Origin: Streptoalloteichus hindustanus
GTDB taxonomy: Bacteria > Actinomycetota > Actinomycetes > Mycobacteriales > Pseudonocardiaceae
DNA length: 64,000 nucleotides
NCBI RefSeq assembly: GCF_900129375.1
Contig: NZ_FQVN01000002.1
Coordinates: forward strand, 1 to 64,000
Direction: 5' to 3'
This document shows positions 62,038-64,000 of the stretch, one piece after another; within the stretch, counting starts at the first letter, position 1; each line of letters opens with the position of its first letter. A program made the translations under genes and the position numbers. The notes below the pieces were generated by a model. That model had not been told where the DNA came from. It saw nothing but the letters and a program-made list of their open reading frames with translations, and ran no database searches.

Positions 62038-62436
62038 TCAGGACGCCGTCGCGGTTTCGGTCTCCGCCTTCCGGCGGTCGTTCTCCAACACCGTCTGGAG
62101 GTACTCCTCGATGGCGTCCCGGTTGCGGGTCAGGCACCGGATGCGTTGGCTCATCCGGTCGCGCTCGTGCTCCAGCGTGGCGATCATCTCCGGGGTCGCG
62201 TCGGAGAAGTGGATGACGCGCGGCTTGTTCAGGCACGGCAGGATCTGCTTGATGATCCGGGTCGGCAGACCGGCGTCGAGCAGGCCCCGGATCTGGATGA
62301 CCCGGTCCACGTTGTACTCGTCGTAGTCCCGGTAGCCGTTCGGCGCGCGGTTGGCGACGATCAGCCCCTGCTCCTCGTAGTAGCGCAGCAACCGGCGAGG
62401 GGTGTTCGTGCGCTCCGACAGCTCTCCGATCCGCAT
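62038..62436 (-). CDS. MerR-family transcriptional regulator
   Basis: 132 aa. The winged HTH is at the N-terminus: MRIGELSERTNTPRRLLRYYEEQGLI, NGYRDYDEYNVDRVIQIRGLLDAGL in part. A dimerisation coiled coil follows (ATLEHERDRMSQRIRCLTRNRDAIEEYLQT). There is no Cys-rich metal site; the single Cys residues are not arranged as in metal sensors. Likely autoregulates the MerR-CPBP operon. Confidence 0.93.
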   Translation of the reverse strand: MRIGELSERTNTPRRLLRYYEEQGLIVANRAPNGYRDYDEYNVDRVIQIRGLLDAGLPTRIIKQILPCLNKPRVIHFSDATPEMIATLEHERDRMSQRIRCLTRNRDAIEEYLQTVLENDRRKAETETATAS

Positions 62437-62466
62437 GTGCCGGCCTCCCGTCCGTCCGCTTGACCC

Positions 62467-62480
62467 TCACATTTGTGTGA
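62467..62480. promoter_or_regulatory. Operator-like dyad upstream of merR
   Basis: TCACA-TTTG-TGTGA, perfect 5-bp arms. A second dyad AGCAT-AACGCC-ATGCT follows at 62488-62503 and overlaps a minus-strand -10-like TATGCT. Both lie in an AT-rich patch 30-70 nt before the merR start. Confidence 0.45.
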
Positions 62481-62572
62481 TGGTTTGAGCATAACGCCAT
62501 GCTTGATCACGGCTCGCGGACCACCAGTGCCCAGCCCGAAAAGCTTCCCCTGCCGGCCGGGTACGCCCGCGC

Positions 62573-63364
62573 ATGGAGCCGGCCCACCTCCAGGGCAAGG
62601 CGGTCGCGATCGCCATGACCGGGGTGTCACTCGCCCTGTCTCTGGGCGTGCCAGCGGGGACCTTCCTCGGCGGCGCGCTCGGCTGGCAGGTGGCGTTCTC
62701 GGCCATGACCGTGCTCGCCGTCGTCGTGATCGTGTGGATCGCTGTGGGGGGTCCGGACTTCCCGGGCCAGCAACGGGATCGGCGGATCACGATTCCGGAA
62801 GCGCTCAGAATCCCCGGTGTGGTGGCAGTTCTGGTCGTCACCCTGGTCTACGTGCTGGCGCACACCGTTCTCTACGCCTACGTCACCACGTTCCTGGCAC
62901 GCGTTGGGATGGCTGACTCGACCGACGTCGTGTTGCTGGTCTTCGGAATCGCCTCGATGGTGAGCATTTGGCTCGTGGGCGCCTACATCGACCGCTGGCT
63001 GCGACCCCTCACGATCGTGAGTGTCGCCCTGTTCGCCGTGGTGGCCTCGGTCCTGGCTTCGCTGTCCGACAGCCCGGTGCTGGTCTACATCGCGATGGCG
63101 TTCTGGGGCCTCGGATAGGGCGGTGCGGGCACGCTCCTGCAAACCGCTGTGGGTCATGCGGGCGGAGAAGCCGCGGACCCGGCGCAGGCCGCTCTCGTTA
63201 CCCTCTGGAACACGGCCATGGCGGTCGGCGGGGTTGTCGGCGGTGTTCTCCTCGACCTGTTCGGCTCGCTCTCCCTACCCTGGAGCGTTCTCGTGCTCGC
63301 CCTACCGGCGCTGATCGTGGTGATCTCCGCTCGCACCCACGGTTTCCCAGCTCGGCACGCGTGA
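62573..63364 (+). pseudogene. MFS transporter pseudogene (N-terminally truncated, internal stop)
   Basis: The frame starts mid-transporter (QGKAVAIAMTGVSLALSLGVPAGTFLGG, the typical helix 4-5 region of DHA1 drug exporters). It runs through helices 5-11 to MAFWGLG and then meets TAG at 63116-63118. The same frame continues directly with GGAGTLLQTAVGHAGGEAADPAQAALVTLWNTAMAVGG in part, and ends at 63364 with the normal C-terminus. So the N-terminal four helices are missing and one codon is a stop. Confidence 0.85.
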
Positions 63365-63507
63365 CGGGTCGTGTGATCTTCGGGACCTCTGGTGCTCGCC
63401 GACACCCTCGGTAGTTTCCGAAGCTCCTCGCCGGCGTGTCGTCCACCGCTGGTACGACCAGCCCCGGTGTTCTTCCTGCGGAGACCCATCCCTGCTGGTG
63501 AGGCAGG

Positions 63508-63605
63508 GCAGCACCGGCCCTCCGGGACCGGTGAGGATCGCAACTACTTCCCGCCGAAGGTATTCGAAGGCGACGGCACGCAGCACCGGCCCTCCGGGGC
63601 CGGTG
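63508..63605. CRISPR. Possible one-spacer CRISPR relic
   Basis: A 26-nt sequence with an internal dyad (CACCGGCCC and its near-complement) occurs at 63508-63533 and 63580-63605, differing at one base. The first copy continues with AGGATCGCAAC (to 63544), a CRISPR-repeat-like end; the second diverges there, as terminal repeats often do. The resulting unit is about 37 nt, with a 35-nt unique spacer (63545-63579). No cas gene is visible. Confidence 0.4.
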
Positions 63606-63742
63606 CTGGTCGTGGGTGAGAGCTGGCCCTGGCCGTGTGGGTGGTCGGGGTCAGTGGCGCGTCGGGTTGGCTGATCGGGTTGGGCTGTTTGCCTCATTGT
63701 CGGGTCTGTGGGGGTGGGTCTAGCGTCGATCTCGCGTGACTG

Positions 63743-63767
63743 ATGACCAGATTTCGTATCTGGTCAT
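63743..63767. promoter_or_regulatory. 25-bp palindromic operator upstream of the TetR gene
   Basis: Perfect 10-bp arms ATGACCAGAT and ATCTGGTCAT around TTCGT, 25 nt before ATG 63792. Typical of a TetR autoregulatory site. A -10-like TAGCGT lies at 63721-63726. Confidence 0.7.
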
Positions 63768-63791
63768 GTGTTTCGGAGGTGGGGGCGGGGG

Positions 63792-64000
63792 ATGGTTGAG
63801 GCAGTGGGGGACGTGCGGACGGAGCGGGAGCGGCGCGCGGAGCACATTCTCGACACGGCGGCGGATCTGTTGCTGCGGCACGGATATCGGCGGGTGACGA
63901 TCGACGACGTCGCGCGGTCGGCCGGGGTGGGCAAGGGCACGCTCTACCTGCACTGGCGGAGCCGGGAGGAGTTGTTCCTCGGTGTCCTGCTCCGTGAGAT
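63792..64000 (+). CDS. TetR-family regulator (N-terminal part)
   Basis: Runs off the window. The first residues after MVEAVGDVRTERERRAE are the TetR HTH: HILDTAADLLLRHGYRRVTI followed by DDVARSAGVGKGTLYLHW. GGAGG lies upstream. Probably autoregulated through the palindrome at 63743-63767. Target genes are outside the window. Confidence 0.93.
   Translation, partial: MVEAVGDVRTERERRAEHILDTAADLLLRHGYRRVTIDDVARSAGVGKGTLYLHWRSREELFLGVLLRE

Overview
This is a very GC-rich actinobacterial chromosome segment with strong third-position GC bias and many GTG starts. Gene content (a spore-pigment-like type II PKS, a catechol-type siderophore NRPS, IdeR/DmdR-type iron boxes, TauE-cupredoxin and PucR/XRE/LuxR-type regulators) points to a filamentous actinomycete. 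I infer the family Pseudonocardiaceae (Actinosynnema/Saccharothrix/Lentzea-like), but no rRNA or other marker in the window proves it.

Layout. 0-4.3 kb: the last codons of a 2,3-dihydroxybenzoate (DHB)-AMP ligase, an XRE/TPR regulator, a secreted GH20 hexosaminidase and a methyltransferase. 4.4-10.6 kb: an MNIO (DUF692)/DUF2063 operon led by an ATGA-coupled 46-codon ORF, then divergent PolX, a CapA-like phosphoesterase and a BON-methyltransferase fusion. 10.7-16.9 kb: an overlapping three-gene operon (SDR, alpha/beta hydrolase, unknown family) divergent from two acyl-CoA dehydrogenases with a dyad-rich operator. 17-20.5 kb: signal peptidase I and cell-wall hydrolases, preceded by two perfect DnaA boxes. 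20.9-24.2 kb: a minimal type II PKS (KS-alpha, CLF, ACP, aromatase/cyclase). 24.3-32.4 kb: a lipoprotein, an ABC exporter-Nudix fusion, an N-acyltransferase/N-succinylamino-acid-racemase pair beside a decayed PucR regulator, a SnoaL-like protein and an SDR.

33.3-48.6 kb is an iron-regulated siderophore locus: acyltransferase, NRPS, substrate-binding lipoprotein, siderophore-interacting reductase and exporter, with two iron boxes. Its outstanding feature is one adenylation domain split between motifs A5 and A6. The C-terminal part starts the first NRPS gene and the N-terminal part ends the second, so the two genes together read as a circular permutation of one assembly line. 48.7-54 kb holds a decayed MFS gene, a LuxR regulator, a class II DAHP synthase coupled to a catalytically crippled DhbA-like SDR, and four imperfect tandem copies of that SDR's 3' end.

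54.4-62.4 kb contains a PP2C phosphatase and what I read as an amyloid-signalling cell-death module. It comprises a STAND/NLR ATPase with an N-terminal RHIM/BASS-like motif and, in convergent orientation, a small Bell-like putative membrane effector with the matching motif at its C-terminus. Between them lies a large GT-B-like gene carrying nine heptanucleotide repeats, a potential phase-variation switch. Then follow a TauE-cupredoxin fusion, a CPBP protease-family protein and a MerR regulator. 62.5-64 kb: an MFS pseudogene with an in-frame stop, a possible one-spacer CRISPR relic, and the start of a TetR gene behind a perfect 10-bp dyad.

Precursor supply (DAHP synthase), DHB activation (ligase tail), NRPS assembly, export and reductive iron release are all represented. 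Isochorismate synthase, isochorismatase, the amino-acid N-hydroxylase, MbtH, a thioesterase and importer permeases are not in the window.
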